Shown one piece after another: positions 39,201 through 55,138 of a stretch of 64,000 nt of DNA; positions within the stretch are counted from its first letter, which is position 1, and the number at the start of each line of letters is the position of its first letter. The DNA lies in NCBI GenBank assembly GCA_029204225.1, contig CM055104.1:44580841-44644840 (forward strand), read 5' to 3'. The notes beneath the pieces were generated by a model. That model was not told the origin of the DNA, searched no databases, and saw only the letters and a program-made list of their open reading frames with translations. The position numbers and the translations under genes were made by a program. This DNA is from Diphasiastrum complanatum. Lineage: Eukaryota > Streptophyta > Lycopodiopsida > Lycopodiales > Lycopodiaceae.

Positions 39201-42200
39201 CTATGCACTTGTTTAACAAGTTATAACAACCTAGCAACCTACTATTGATAAACCGGCATAACTCCAACCTTTTATATAGTTTTCCTTAAATTTTTTAAGG
39301 AGAAGCAAAAAAATTCAGGCAAACGTACAAAAACAGGAATTTTTTTTTTGGAAACCCTAATTTCCCGAACGCAATCTGGATCATGACCTGGAACGCGCTT
39401 TGAATTACGTTCCGGAACATGGGCTATATCTATCTGTGGGGTGTATTATCCTAGATATATGATTGATATATTTTTTGATTCATGAGCAGACATGCAAATC
39501 TCATTCAAGAACTTCATCCAAGTTGTGACAATTGGTTTGTTGATTTTTTATCTTCAATGGTGCCTTTTCCCCACCAACTATGCCTTTTAGTTAGGTTTTG
39601 AGCTAGTTGAGGTGATGAAATGTTGACTTTGCTTATCCTTATTTGAGGAAGTAGGGATTTAATTTGATTGCCTTCAGTGCTAGCCTTCATCATGATAGAG
39701 GATGCCTTCATGTGCAGATAAGTTATAGATACTTAGTACGTGATCCTTTTTTAGGTCATATTGTTACTGCAGATGCATCAATCCTTCCCTCATCATTTTT
39801 GAAAGAGTTCTTCTCTAAAGGCACTAAATTTTGTCCTCCCTCTTTCAATAGATGCTTGCTTGTTAAAATCTATAGCTACGAGTATTAACAACCTAGCAAC
39901 CTACTATTGATAAACCGGCATAACTCCACCCTTTTATATAGTTTTCCTAAAAAAATTTAAGGAGAAGCAGAAAAATTTAGGCAAACGTACAAAAACAGCA
40001 ATTTTTTTTTTGGAAAACCCTAATTTCCCGAACGCAATCCGGATCATGATCTGGAACGCGCTTCGAATCACGTTCCAGAACATGGGCTACATCTATCTGT
40101 GGGGTGTATTATCCTAGATATATGATTGATACATTTTTTGATGCATGAGCAGACATGCAAATCTCATTCAAGAACTTTATCCAAGTTGTGACAATTGGTT
40201 TGTTGATTTTTTATCTTCAATGGTGCCTTATCCCCACCAACTATGCCTTTTAGTTAGGTTTTGAGCTAGTTGAGGTGATGAAATGTTGACTTTTCTTATT
40301 TGGGAAAGTAGAGATTTAATTTGATTGCCTTCAGTGCTAGCCTTCATCATGATATAGGATGCCTTCATGTGCAGATAAGTTATAGATACTTAGTACGTGA
40401 TCCTTCTTTAGGTCAAATTGTTACTGCAGATGCATCAATCCTTCCCTCATCATTTTTGAAAGAGTTCTTCTCTAAAGGCACTAAATTCCGTCCTCCCTCT
40501 TTCAATAGATGCTTGCTTGTTAAAATCTATAGCCACGAGTATTAATAAGTTCATTTACCATATTGAAGAATCTTTTGGAGTCCATGCTTTGTTATCAGAA
40601 TGGAAAGTTAATGTTCTAAATCATGTAACTTTGAGTTTGAAAAAAGTCTCATGTATCCCATCTTCTAATACTCGTACTTCATGTTCTAATGGGGAAGTTC
40701 TTCACAAGTTCCATAGACGTTTTGTCATTTTGTATGTGGATAAATGCTCAAACAATTTTGTATTTCTTTGCAAGGAATTCTATTTGGAATCGTTATTGAA
40801 TGAAGTTCATTCTCCAATGGGAACATATAACGCTTGATCTCTATCAACTATGAGTGTAATAAAATATCAAGATTTTTGTCATTCTTATAACTTTAATTGT
40901 TACCCAAGTCTTCCATTTCTTTGTGCTGCATGGAAATTTCATATAGTTCCTAAAAGGCCTAGGTTTATTGCAGCATCCTATAAAACTACGCTTACTGACC
41001 TTTCTAAGTGGCTAACTAATTGCTTCAAAGCGTTGTTTCCTACCTCAGTTTTTTGTTATTAGAATGGAAAGCTAAAGTTATAGATCATTTGGCTTCTAGC
41101 GATCACTGGCTTAAAAAAAGAAAGTCACAATTAAGAATAACTGGAATGAACTGAGTGGCCAATCTATCAAAGGAAAAAGGGCAGCAGATTTTACTAGTCT
41201 GAAAAGTTAGGTATCTACAGCTATCTTACCACAATTCTTCTCACTCCACAGCACTTAGATTTGAATGACCAACAGCACATTCAAATGGCAGATGTACAAT
41301 TCAAGTTGCAAAACGGTTGACAAAATCAGCAGTGATTTTTATGAATACGCCACTAAAACATAAAATTGAATGACAATCCAAAGAGGAAGCTTAAAGCTTG
41401 ATATTGGCACAAGCTCTTATGTGATTGTGTGCATATGAACCAACGATCCAGTACCAAAAGAATGTCAAAGATATTCAAGTTTGAAATATGAAGGAAAATT
41501 AAAAGATGGCCTTCTCCATGGGTTTGCATGTTCTACCTGCTTGTTAACTTCAAATTTAACTGCTAACTATTCTAAATACCTATCGAATTTTCTAATTATC
41601 CCTTAAGTATCAAATGACCCAAGTTTTTTACATCTTCTAGACCCATTTTGGCCGTGGGACATTATTTCTAATATATTGGATCTCATTTTCTTTGTGTCAG
41701 TTGATGCACTGATGTATTTAGGACTCTCAGTACATGAGAAATCTCTATGGCTACTTATTATATGATCCATCTTATCAACAGCAGATCTGGTAGATGCGTA
41801 TGTGGATATAGGTGATCACATAGCTGCTCCCGCACCAGTAGTTGAAAAGGCTGTTGGAGGTGATGCGAGCAAGCTGAACAGCTCTTCGAGTTCGAGCGGC
41901 AATTCGGCATCCTCTTCGAGTGGTATTTTGAATATGCTGACATCCATTGTAGTTAGTGCTACTTATAATTTAGTCTTCTATAGTGATTAAAAGATTACAC
42001 GGAACATGAAAGAATATTTGCTTCTTTTTCAGATTCTGACTCGGCCAGTTCGTCAGCAAGTGATTCTGAGGCTGAGGATGCTCAAACTGCTGATGATTGT
42101 GCAGTCCGAGCATCACCTCAGGTGTGAGGGGTACTCTGGGATGTACCGTCTATTACAGCTTTGTTTGAGAGCTTTAATATTCAACCTTTTTGCTTCCCTA

Positions 42201-43615
42201 TGAGGGGACCAAACTGATGTGAGTATTAAAGCGGTGTAATTGCTTGTGGGCTGATGCGGTATGTTCACCTGCACCACTGCAGGAAACAGAGCCGTCCAGG
42301 ATGCTTCATTGCAAATCGAAAGTCAGCCCCTGCTCTCCCGGGGTAGCTGAAGATAATCTTGGTATGTAAGCAAATTTTTTAGCCACTCAAGATTTGCTAA
42401 GGTGCTTTACTATCATGACAAAAGCGGGTAATTTGAAAAATTGTTCTTTAGAAGTTTCAGCAAAATGATTTTATAGCCTGTCAAAGTCTCAATTGGTCCA
42501 AGTTTTTACTTACTACTGGCCTTCCATGCAGGGATTCAAAGCTCTGACATTGAGGAGCGTGTTACCTCAACCGAGGATGTTCATACTGAATCTAGTGAGT
42601 ATTTTAAGTTATATTCAAACACATTCTTTTCTTGTTGTGAAAAGTAGTTGATAAAACTGATGTCTATTTCACAGAAGAGGCTCCACCTGTGAGGCAGCTT
42701 TCTCCTGACAAACTACTTCGGGCTGCCCTTTTGAAGGGACGTTTTGCCGACACAATTTTAAAAGCAAAGGAGAAGACTTTACCCTTATCGAAGGTAAGTT
42801 CAATGCTTATGTAGCAAGGTTATATGGGTCCTCAGTGCTCGTCCTTTTCCGTCTTTGCTCGTGTCTATACTTACAGGTGTTTTGTCTTGCAGAATCACAA
42901 AGTTGATCCTGAAAAACTTAAAATGGAGAGGGAGGAGCTTGAAAGGCAACAAAGAGAAGGTTTTTTCGCAAATGTCTTTCACAGTTCTTTTGGACTTGTC
43001 AATGGGATAGAAGTAGTCGGGATGGCGTATGTTTGTATTGAAAACTTTTTTTTTTTAATGTTTATGTATTGCAGAAAGAGCAAGATTACATGCTGAAGCA
43101 AAAGCTGCAGAACTTGCTCGCAAGAAAGCAGAAGCAGATGCTGCTTCTGAAATTAGGAGGAAGAGAGAGGAAGAACGCGAAGCAGCTCGACTTGCTTTAC
43201 AACAGGTTCTGTGAAAAAAAATAAAGAATGAGATGCTGAAGTCATTTGAATCTTGCTTTGTAGCTGGTACAGAATCGTGCTTACAGCTAGTACACGTCAG
43301 TAAAAGTTTGAATCCTTTGTACAGATGGAAAGGACTGTGGAATTCAACCAAGAGATTGAGCTCTCAAAAGATCTTGACATACTTGGCAGTGCTCCAGAAC
43401 AGCATTCAAGCTCGGGTGGAGAAGTCAGCCCTGCCAGTTCGCCGGATGGTTTGCCTGCCTTCGGGTTTCGTTCTGGAAATCCACTTGAGCAGCTTGGTCT
43501 GTTCATGAAGGTCGACTATGAGGATGATTATGAAAAGCAAGGAGATGGTGAGGTCGCAGATGGTGAAATAGCTTATGAAAGCGGGGATGTGGAGGAAGGG
43601 GAAATCGATCAATAA
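36240..43615 (+). CDS. Bromodomain and NET-domain transcription factor, GTE8/9/10/11 (BET9/10) type
   Basis: Ten coding exons with GT-AG introns give 845 residues in one consistent frame: 36240-37754, 37854-37896, 41782-41922, 42033-42121, 42283-42361, 42532-42594, 42675-42793, 42893-42959, 43075-43205, 43325-43615. The protein binds acetylated histone tails in the nucleus and recruits transcription machinery. Start MSKTTKARKGF resembles the MGKTRKF start of plant relatives. MSKQERTEFRKKLKLEL lies at about 95. The bromodomain (about 260-370) keeps the acetyl-lysine-binding Asn in YNPKG (about 339). The NET domain is about 415-492. The C-terminal half has a Ser-rich acidic stretch, SPDKLLRAALLKGRFADTIL, a charged coiled coil (about 684-749), NPLEQLGLFMK and the final VEEGEID. 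All are hallmarks of the GTE8-11 subgroup. No broken codon or missing key residue is seen. Intron 2 is 3,885 bp and holds TE debris. Confidence 0.93.
39225..40545 (+). repeat. 662-bp tandem duplication inside GTE intron 2
   Basis: Unit 1 is 39225-39886 and unit 2 is 39887-40545, both beginning AACAACCTAGCAACCTACTA or close to it. Differences are few (for example ATCTGG/ATCCGG, TTTTAGGTCA/TCTTTAGGTCA). Each contains the same 74-codon frame that belongs to the RT relic described next. Confidence 0.93.
39664..41062 (+). pseudogene. Penelope-like reverse-transcriptase relic in GTE intron 2
   Basis: The frame at 40517-41062 (one stop at about 40837) reads GVHALLSEWKVNVL, then VDKCSNNFVFLCKEFYLESLLNEVHS, then WKFHIVPKRPRFIAASYKTTLTDLSKWLTNCFKAL. 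The order DK-x-NNxVxxCKxxYxxxxLxEL followed by PK..RFIAAS..xLxxLSxxLT is that of the N-terminal RT part of endonuclease-bearing Penelope-like elements common in invertebrates. The 74-codon frame present in both tandem units (39664-39888, 40321-40545) reads GHIVTADASILPSSFLKEFFSKGTKF, the segment expected upstream. The catalytic RT core (YxDD) and GIY-YIG are not seen, so this is a 5' fragment. Assignment is from memory of motif order and needs a profile search. Confidence 0.5.
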
Positions 43616-48424
<4,809 letters not shown>

Positions 48425-48914
48425 CATTAGTTAGCTCTCTCTCTCAAGCCTGCGAGCTTGAACACTCCTGAGCATTCTAGGTCACTTCTTAGAGTTGTTT
48501 TAGAGATTGCTATTGCGCCACTGCTTATCAGCATTGTGCTTAATTCAGACTTTCATTTTAGCCACTCAGAGATAGCATAGAGTACGCGGCTTCGATCCGC
48601 AACTTATTGTACTCATTTACTTCTGTTACATTTTCATACTGGATCAATACTATCCTTCATTACATTGAGTTTTCATCTCAGAATGTATGCGTTTGTGTAT
48701 TTCTTCGTGACTAATTCGCGAACAATTCGCGACTAATTATTTGTCTGATAATTTTTTATGCTTAATTGTTTGGCTACGTAATCACTGTAGTACTGGCGAT
48801 TTCAAAATTAGTTACTATAACTTCAAACATGATTTCAATCACTACTGTCTTGTTTGAAATTGATAGGCGTAGTCATGCATTAGAAAGATGAAGATAGTTT
48901 ATTCCACCATGCAC
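48425..48914 (+). repeat. LTR fragment of copia family C, left copy
   Basis: About 460 bp from CTTGAACACTCCTGAGC to CCACCATGCAC match 52401-52856 at about 90% by eye. The right copy continues to a primer site at 53180, so this is LTR DNA. This copy is cut at CATGCAC (48914). Confidence 0.8.
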
Positions 48915-49410
48915 TCTTGTCGTGAAACATTCGTCCCTGAATCAAGGTGGGTAGGTCACCCAACCTGGTTGGACACATTTTGTTTGACTCATATCTTGCT
49001 TGTTTGATCCAAAAACTCAAAAAAAAACTTGCCAATCTTGTCTATTTGAGATTTAGACAATTTTTTGAGGCCATAGCCACATAGTTTCATGCAAACCCCT
49101 TGTATTTGAGTCTTTTGTGAATGTTTTGAGTGCTTTCTAGGTGCTTGAAGAAAGTTGACCCAAACTTTGTCCTTGCTTCACCCTTGGTTGAAACTTTGAT
49201 CTAGTTTGAGAGAGATTGATAGAGCTAGTGAGATTGATCTAACACTAAGTTGCAAGATCTCATATTGGAGTTGGTAGCACACGTTTATTGAATCCATTAT
49301 TGAGAGAGAAGCAACACTTTGTGATCCATTACAAGAAATATTCTCAACTTTTTTATGGCTTCCATGGGTTCCTTCCTCTTGGAATCTAGTGAGAGGCAAC
49401 AGTACCGATC
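48915..49410. other. Unassigned DNA between LTR fragment and RT fragment
   Basis: No gene recognised. Short A-rich and T-rich runs only. Confidence 0.35.
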
Positions 49411-49728
49411 CAATGAAAAATGCCAAGACAATGCTATCTTTCGAATTTGACATGACCGATCTGGTTGAAGCTCATTTCTGCCTTGGTATACGAATCCACA
49501 GAGATAGAAAACAGAAGTTTGTCTACATTACACAACAGAGGTACATTTACAACATGTTAGTCAGATAAAATCTGATGAATTGCAAGTTAGCTTTCTCACC
49601 AATGGATCCAGGAGTCAAATTGTCAAAGGACCAGTGTCCCCAAACAATTCATGAGAAGCAGCAGATGCGTGAGTATCCTTACCATTCTATTATAGGATCT
49701 CTTATGTACGCCATGGCAAGATGATATC
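49411..49728 (+). pseudogene. Copia RT C-terminal fragment
   Basis: Plus-strand frame reads FDMTDLVEAHFCLGIRIHRD, YITQQRYIYNMLVR then a stop, SPMDPGVKLSKDQCP, and YHSIIGSLMYAMAR. These are the thumb and connection part of copia RT (MxDLGxLxxFLGIxI ... YxxxxGSLMYL). It is about 105 codons, cut on both sides with no RNase H after it. It may derive from family C, but no linking sequence is seen. Confidence 0.75.
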
Positions 49729-50733
49729 AACCTATGAAAAACAAAGGAAACTCTCTGACACTAAGAATGAAATGGCAAAATGGGGACCCACACACCCTTA
49801 TATAGTGTGTCATTCCAATTATAGCAAGCATTCCAAAAAGATCTCTTGATTGTTCAAAAATAGTAAAGTAAGAAATATATACACAATGAAATAATTCTAC
49901 ACATTTCCAAAACATGTTATCAACAATTTCCTATAGAAAATGTCTAGTCAAAACATTTACATCGCAATTGCATACCAAACTAAACCATAGCTAATGCCCT
50001 AACAAACATGGAAACGATAAAACCAAATCTCTGATGAAATCCCATCGGATAGATCAATGTTATTAGTTAAAGCTAGTGCATAAGAGCAACTCATAGTTCA
50101 TGTATTTTTACGGTGACCGAATCTAAAAATGATGCGCACTTTTGGTGTTTTTCCGCGCATCTCCTGATCTGCAAAACTAGACACCACCATTTCAATATTA
50201 AAATTCATTTTATATATGTGTTCAACAACCATTTACAAAAGTTAGAAGCACGTTTATTGTTTACACTTACGGTTTGTTCGTTGATAATGAACACAAAATT
50301 TGTGGACACATCAGCATATATTAAACCAATTATAGCCCGTACATCTTCCAAACTCCATTCACCATTAACACAGACTTCCCACACTTCATCATTTGGCATA
50401 TGGATGGGTAGTTCAAATTCTTGATGTCTCATCTCTGCATCCAAGCTATCCCATCGACCATGAGCAACTTGAACTGCCTATAAAGGAAACTGAAGGAGCA
50501 CGTTTGGCGTGCAATGTGATATCTTATTGTCATCGTCTCACGACAAATATCACACCTTATTAAATCACCTTTGTGATTTACATTCCGTGAGTCCCAAGAA
50601 GTAAATACATTGTCCAACAATGAGGATTCCATCGCTTTCCATACCCATAATGTATTTGTTTTTCTAAATGGTATTGTTTTAAATATGGAAACAAATATAG
50701 CGACAGGCACGTTACACCATGCAATTTGCCATG
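49729..50733. other. Unassigned DNA
   Basis: Minus-strand frames 50444-50205 and 50746-50429 (the latter with CDICRETMTIRYH) can be read but match nothing I know. A degenerate coding region is possible. Confidence 0.3.
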
Positions 50734-50809
50734 TCATATGGGCCATTGCTGCTCAATTGTCATTCTTTTATTGGCACACGTGCCGTCATTAACACTAATC
50801 ATGATTAGT

Positions 50810-51282
50810 GAAGAGGCCCTTTTTGAGTCCAAAAAGGGCCCTAATGGATCTTGTACTCGCTCTCCAACTGCTGCTAATTGGTCACGGATCTCTTTGATCT
50901 TCAGTATGTGATCGACAATAGTTGTACCATCATCCATCCGCAATGTATGCAACTTCGTCTTCAAAAACAGTATTCGAGATGTATTTGTCGTTTCAAACAA
51001 TGCCTTCAATGTATCCCACGCTTCTTTTGGTCCTTCTGAATCTGAAATATAGGGAATAATTGAATATGTAACTGATAAGTTGATGACATTCTGGGATTTT
51101 CGTTTTCTCCTATCAAATGCCCGCTAATCTTCTTCAATCACTGACCTTGTCTCTTCACCTGTCACGATCTCCCATAGCTCCTTTTCCATCAAAATATTCT
51201 TCAGTTTGAATTTCCAAACTGCATAGTTGCTGACACCTTCCAATTTGGTTGACTCATTAAGGACACTCTCGCTTAGAGTTGC
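50810..51282 (-). pseudogene. Copia family D gag, one nonsense codon
   Basis: On the minus strand it starts MATLSESVLNESTKLEGVSN, then YAVWKFKLKNILM, one stop after VIEED, and AWDTLKALFETTNTSR, LHTLRMDDGTTIVDHI, KEIRDQLAAVGERV. This is a standard UBN2-type copia gag without its zinc knuckle. The coding sequence ends near 50810 at palindromic DNA (CACTAATCATGATTAGTG at 50793-50810 and a GGCCCTTTTT/AAAAAGGGCC stem at 50815-50840). Protease and pol are not seen, so the element is truncated here. Confidence 0.8.
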
Positions 51283-51356
51283 CATTACTGGATAGATGAG
51301 TCTGATTCACAAAATTTATCACACCACAGAACTTTAAATTTTTTGGTTAGACACCT

Positions 51357-51604
51357 GATATCAGTACGACACGCGAGTGCATGACTACTCGGGATTCTCT
51401 TTAGCTCGTGCGCGTGGATCCGATATTGGTACAAATATGCGATATTGGTATGACGTGCGGATGGACAGCTGCTCTGGATTGTCTTTACCTTTGGCGCGTC
51501 GCTCCAATATTGAAACTGATATGTGATATCGGTATAATGCACGGATGTATGACTGCTCTTGGTTTTCTTTACCTCTGGCACGTCAATCCGATATTGGTAC
51601 AGAC
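51357..51604. repeat. Three-unit 84-bp tandem repeat in the copia D leader
   Basis: Units start GATATCAGTAC, GATATTGGTAT and GATATCGGTAT at 51357, 51441 and 51525. They are diverged (about 70% by eye). They lie between the primer site and gag of the minus-strand copia, and so in its 5' leader. Confidence 0.8.
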
Positions 51605-52134
51605 AAGATGAAAAGTAGAGAGAATATAAGAACTTTCAGAGAGAATATTCTAGATTCTCCACTTTGGCGCGGCGTAGCCGCCGCCTCCTCTTTGCAAAGA
51701 TTTCAAAATGTGTGATCGTTCAAAAGACAAAGATCAGTAATGTGAAAAGTATGAACTTCCTAACTCTGAATGACAGTACTAGACACTATCTAGTGTGATT
51801 TGTGGTACTCCAAACAGACAAATGAGAGATTTCTTGGCAAACCTCTCACACAAATAGCACTTTCCACAACAACTAGGAAGTATTGTAACAATCTCCCCAC
51901 TCAACAGATTTTCAACTTGTTTGATATTGCCCTGGCCTCTCTGATGCCTCCGGGACTGTGTCTTTGTTTCCCATTGATGATTCTGAGCTCCAAACCTGCA
52001 AAATACACCAAAGAAGGATTTCTTCCAGCCGTTTTTATCTCTCCAAGCTTTCACATCCCGTGAAGGACTTTCTCACTTCGTTGCAGAGCCTATGACAAGT
52101 TGTATCCACTGATCAAGCACACAGGACTATTTAT

Positions 52135-52146
52135 GCTCTGATACCA
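52135..52146 (-). other. Primer-binding site of copia D
   Basis: The minus strand reads TGGTATCAGAGC, a perfect copia tRNA-Met site, directly after the LTR end TCCTGACA. Confidence 0.9.
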
Positions 52147-52400
52147 TGTCAGGAATTAGATATGCAACATCAAGCATTCACGATAAGCAATCACCACAAG
52201 AAGGCGGAAGAAGAACACACACTGTGACTCTATCACACTAACTCATACAGAATGTAAAAAGTACAAATAAACCCTGAACAAAGAGAAAACCTACAAGTAG
52301 ACTAATAGACTAGCCTATGGCTAATGACAGCTGGTCACAACTGTCAACATTAATGTACCTCGTAAACAGTAACAATGAAGTTTATCATTGATTTCTAACA
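52147..52400 (-). repeat. 5' LTR of minus-strand copia D
   Basis: 254 bp, minus strand TGTTAGAAATC...ATTCCTGACA. Its outer end at 52400 abuts exactly the point where family C LTR homology resumes (CTTGAACAC at 52401), showing that copia D is inserted in a family C LTR. Confidence 0.85.
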
Positions 52401-53179
52401 CTTGAACACTCATGAGCATTCTAGCTCACTTCTTATAGTTGTTTTAGAGATTGCTATTGCACCACTGCTTATCAGCATTGTGCTTGATTCAGACTTTCAT
52501 TTTAGCCGCTCAGAGATAGCATAGAGTACGTGGCTTTGATTCTCAACTTATTGTGCTCATTTATTTCTGTTACGTTTTCACTGAATCAATACTATCCTTC
52601 ATTGCGTTCAGTTTTCGTCTCAGAATGTATGCATTTCTGTATTTCTTCATGACTAATTTGCAAACAATTCGCGACTAATTATCTGTCTGATAATTTTTTA
52701 TGCTTAATTGTTTGGCTATGTGATCACTGTAGTACTGGCGATTTCAAAGCTAGTTACTATAAGTTCAAACGTGATTTCAGTCAATATCGTCTTGTTTGAA
52801 ATTGATAGGTGTAGTCATGCATTGGAAAGATGAAGATAGTTTATTCCACCATGCACGAAAAGTTTTCTTTCTAGATACTCGAATTATTTCCAGTTGTTTC
52901 TTTTCAAGCTAGACCTATCTTCTGCACACCACTTTCCGACAACTGATAATTAGTGTTGATTATGATGCTCTAGTTTTGGCTTGTTTGCTTGATTCATTCA
53001 CGCTTCCGAAAAACATCTAATTGAATTTGTGCATGTCTATGGAATCGATTATATTGATCCTTGCGACTTCAGAGCTCAGATCAAGTAGAACCATTGTGGA
53101 TCATCGACAGTACTTTGAATTTGATAGACATAGATTCATGCATGAGGAATTGTTACATTCTACAACAGACTTTTCGACA
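52401..53179 (+). repeat. 5' LTR of copia family C (its start replaced by copia D)
   Basis: Matches 48425-48914 up to CCACCATGCAC, then continues to ACTTTTCGACA at 53179, next to a primer site. If the start at 47808 is right, the full LTR would be about 1.4 kb. Confidence 0.75.
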
Positions 53180-53191
53180 TGGTATCAAAGC
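53180..53191 (+). other. Primer-binding site of copia C
   Basis: TGGTATCAAAGC, one change from the copia consensus TGGTATCAGAGC. Confidence 0.8.
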
Positions 53192-53376
53192 GTCTCTATA
53201 CTATTTGATCACTTTTAATGATACTGACATCGATTCAAGCGTAATACTTAAGAAGTCGATCTAATAGAGCATATACTATCAGAACTTTCACATTCCAATA
53301 CAAGATAGACATCAATGTTGAATGGTTTTGCAATCACACAATCTACTATCTGCATACGTCCATCTCAAATTTTCTA

Positions 53377-55010
53377 ATGAATTCCCAATCGCAGTATGGT
53401 CTTAGACAAACTCGATGGAACAAATTACCACCTACGGAAACAAATGGAAGCTCAGGGATGGTAGGACTTTTGCTTTAATCACTCTCAATATTTTCGACAC
53501 ACAGATTGGCCATAACAGACAGCCCAAACTTCGAAGGAAGCATGGGACATTTGGAACATGCTCTATGAGGTGAGAGATGTCACTTCCAAACTACATTTGA
53601 GAAAAAAATTATTTTCACTCAGAATGTCAGAAAGTGATTATATTCATAATCACATAAATCCATTGTTAGAGCAGATGGTAGCAAGAGGTTCAATGATCGA
53701 GGATTCAGACGATGTTATGATCTTACTGTGTAGCTTGCCATCTTCTTATGAAAACTAGATGATGATGATTTTCTCTCTCAAAAATAACTTTGTCGAAAGT
53801 CATAACTGTGATGCTACAAGAAGAGATCGAAGGAATTATGCAACCTCGTCTTGCAGAAAAAGCCCTTCCATACTCTATACACCAAGAAAGGCTCAAAGAA
53901 GCAACAGTCGAAGATGAAGGTAGTCAGACAATTCTACATCAATCAAAAGCAGTCACAAAAATTGAATTTTGAACTAACATCAGCAACTTGTTCAAAACTA
54001 GAAAAGGTTGTTCTGCAAATACTGCAAAAGGATGAACCACGAGATCCAGGACTGTCGAATACTCAAGTTCAACAATAACAAGAGGAAATAGTTGGATCAT
54101 TAGAAGCCATGGCGCTATCGACTTAAAATAGAATGTTGAAGATGATGATGAGCAAAATGCCTTCATGGTGAACCATCACCATGTCGAACAACTTGAGGAG
54201 TGGTTCCTCAATTCTGCCTCAACACAACACATGACAAGCCATCAAGAATGGTTTATCGGACTATTCAGCCTATACCAAAAAGTTCGTCACCTTAGAGACA
54301 ACAACTCACATGTGATCGAAGGTGAAGGTACTATTAGACTGAATTTTCGGCATGGGCAGTTGAAGCTCATGTAAAAATTTTGTATGTTCTGAATCTGACA
54401 ACAAATTTACTATCGGTTGATAAAATTATTGATTTAGGACATAAGGTAGAGTTCGAGTCTGATTTGTGCAAGATTATTGATAAATATAAGAGAGTTCTTG
54501 CACTTGGAAAGAGATAAGGATATTTCTATAGGCTTACTCATTGTTACTCTATAGAATACTCTATAGGATCATGCTTTAAGCGGTTCAATTTTGATGAATA
54601 AAAAGTTAATTTGGCATTATAGGCTTGGGCGGCTCAATAACGTATCTATTGTAAATATGTCTAAGCATTCTTTAGTTCTTGATTTTGATTATCGAACTAT
54701 CAACCGAACCGGGCCAATATGTCAGAGTTGCATTATAGAAAAGCAGTCTAGAAGGCTTTTAAATCGAATCATCTAAAGATTTGTTAGACATAGTTCACTC
54801 AGAAATTATGTGGCCCAAGCAGACACCATCACTTCTTGGTGCAAGATTCTTAATTACATTCATTGGTGATTGATCAAGAAGAATTGTTGTGTATTGTATG
54901 AAGCCTTCCATTTTTGCAAAATATTCAAAGAGCATATTGAGATGCAGATAAGCAAAAGAATCAAAGCTATCAAAATCGACAATGATGGTAAATACATATC
55001 AAATGTGGGG
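53377..55010 (+). pseudogene. Copia family C gag-protease-integrase relic
   Basis: The order is clear despite many frame changes. Gag starts at 53377 (MNSQSQYGL, then in another frame KLDGTNYHL) and continues at 53558 with SKLHLRKKLFSLRMSES. Near 54013 a knuckle reads CKYCKRMNHEIQDC. The protease at about 54190 reads EEWFLNSASTQHMTSH, where the usual DSG has become NSA, so the active site is lost. Pre-integrase follows at 54591 (LIWHYRLGRLNN, CQSCIIEKQS), and near 54970 IDNDGKYISN is the second integrase Asp region. Homology fades at about 55010 and no RT follows. Confidence 0.75.
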
Positions 55011-55138
55011 AAGGGCACATAAATGTTGAATGTCCTCACATGGCATGTATACACCTTTCTGCCAAAAATGTGGGTATGGGCACTATTACCATAATTGTCC
55101 ATTAAGACCTGGAGTGAGCACACCCTTAAACTTAATTG

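Noticed and set aside
42595-42598. Donor at 42599 for GTE exon 6
   Set aside because: Using GTATTTT at 42599 breaks the frame; GTGAGT at 42595 is a better consensus and keeps phase into exon 7.
51779-52054. 91-codon minus-strand frame with Cys residues
   Set aside because: Lies in the copia D leader between primer site and gag, with no domain; considered fortuitous.
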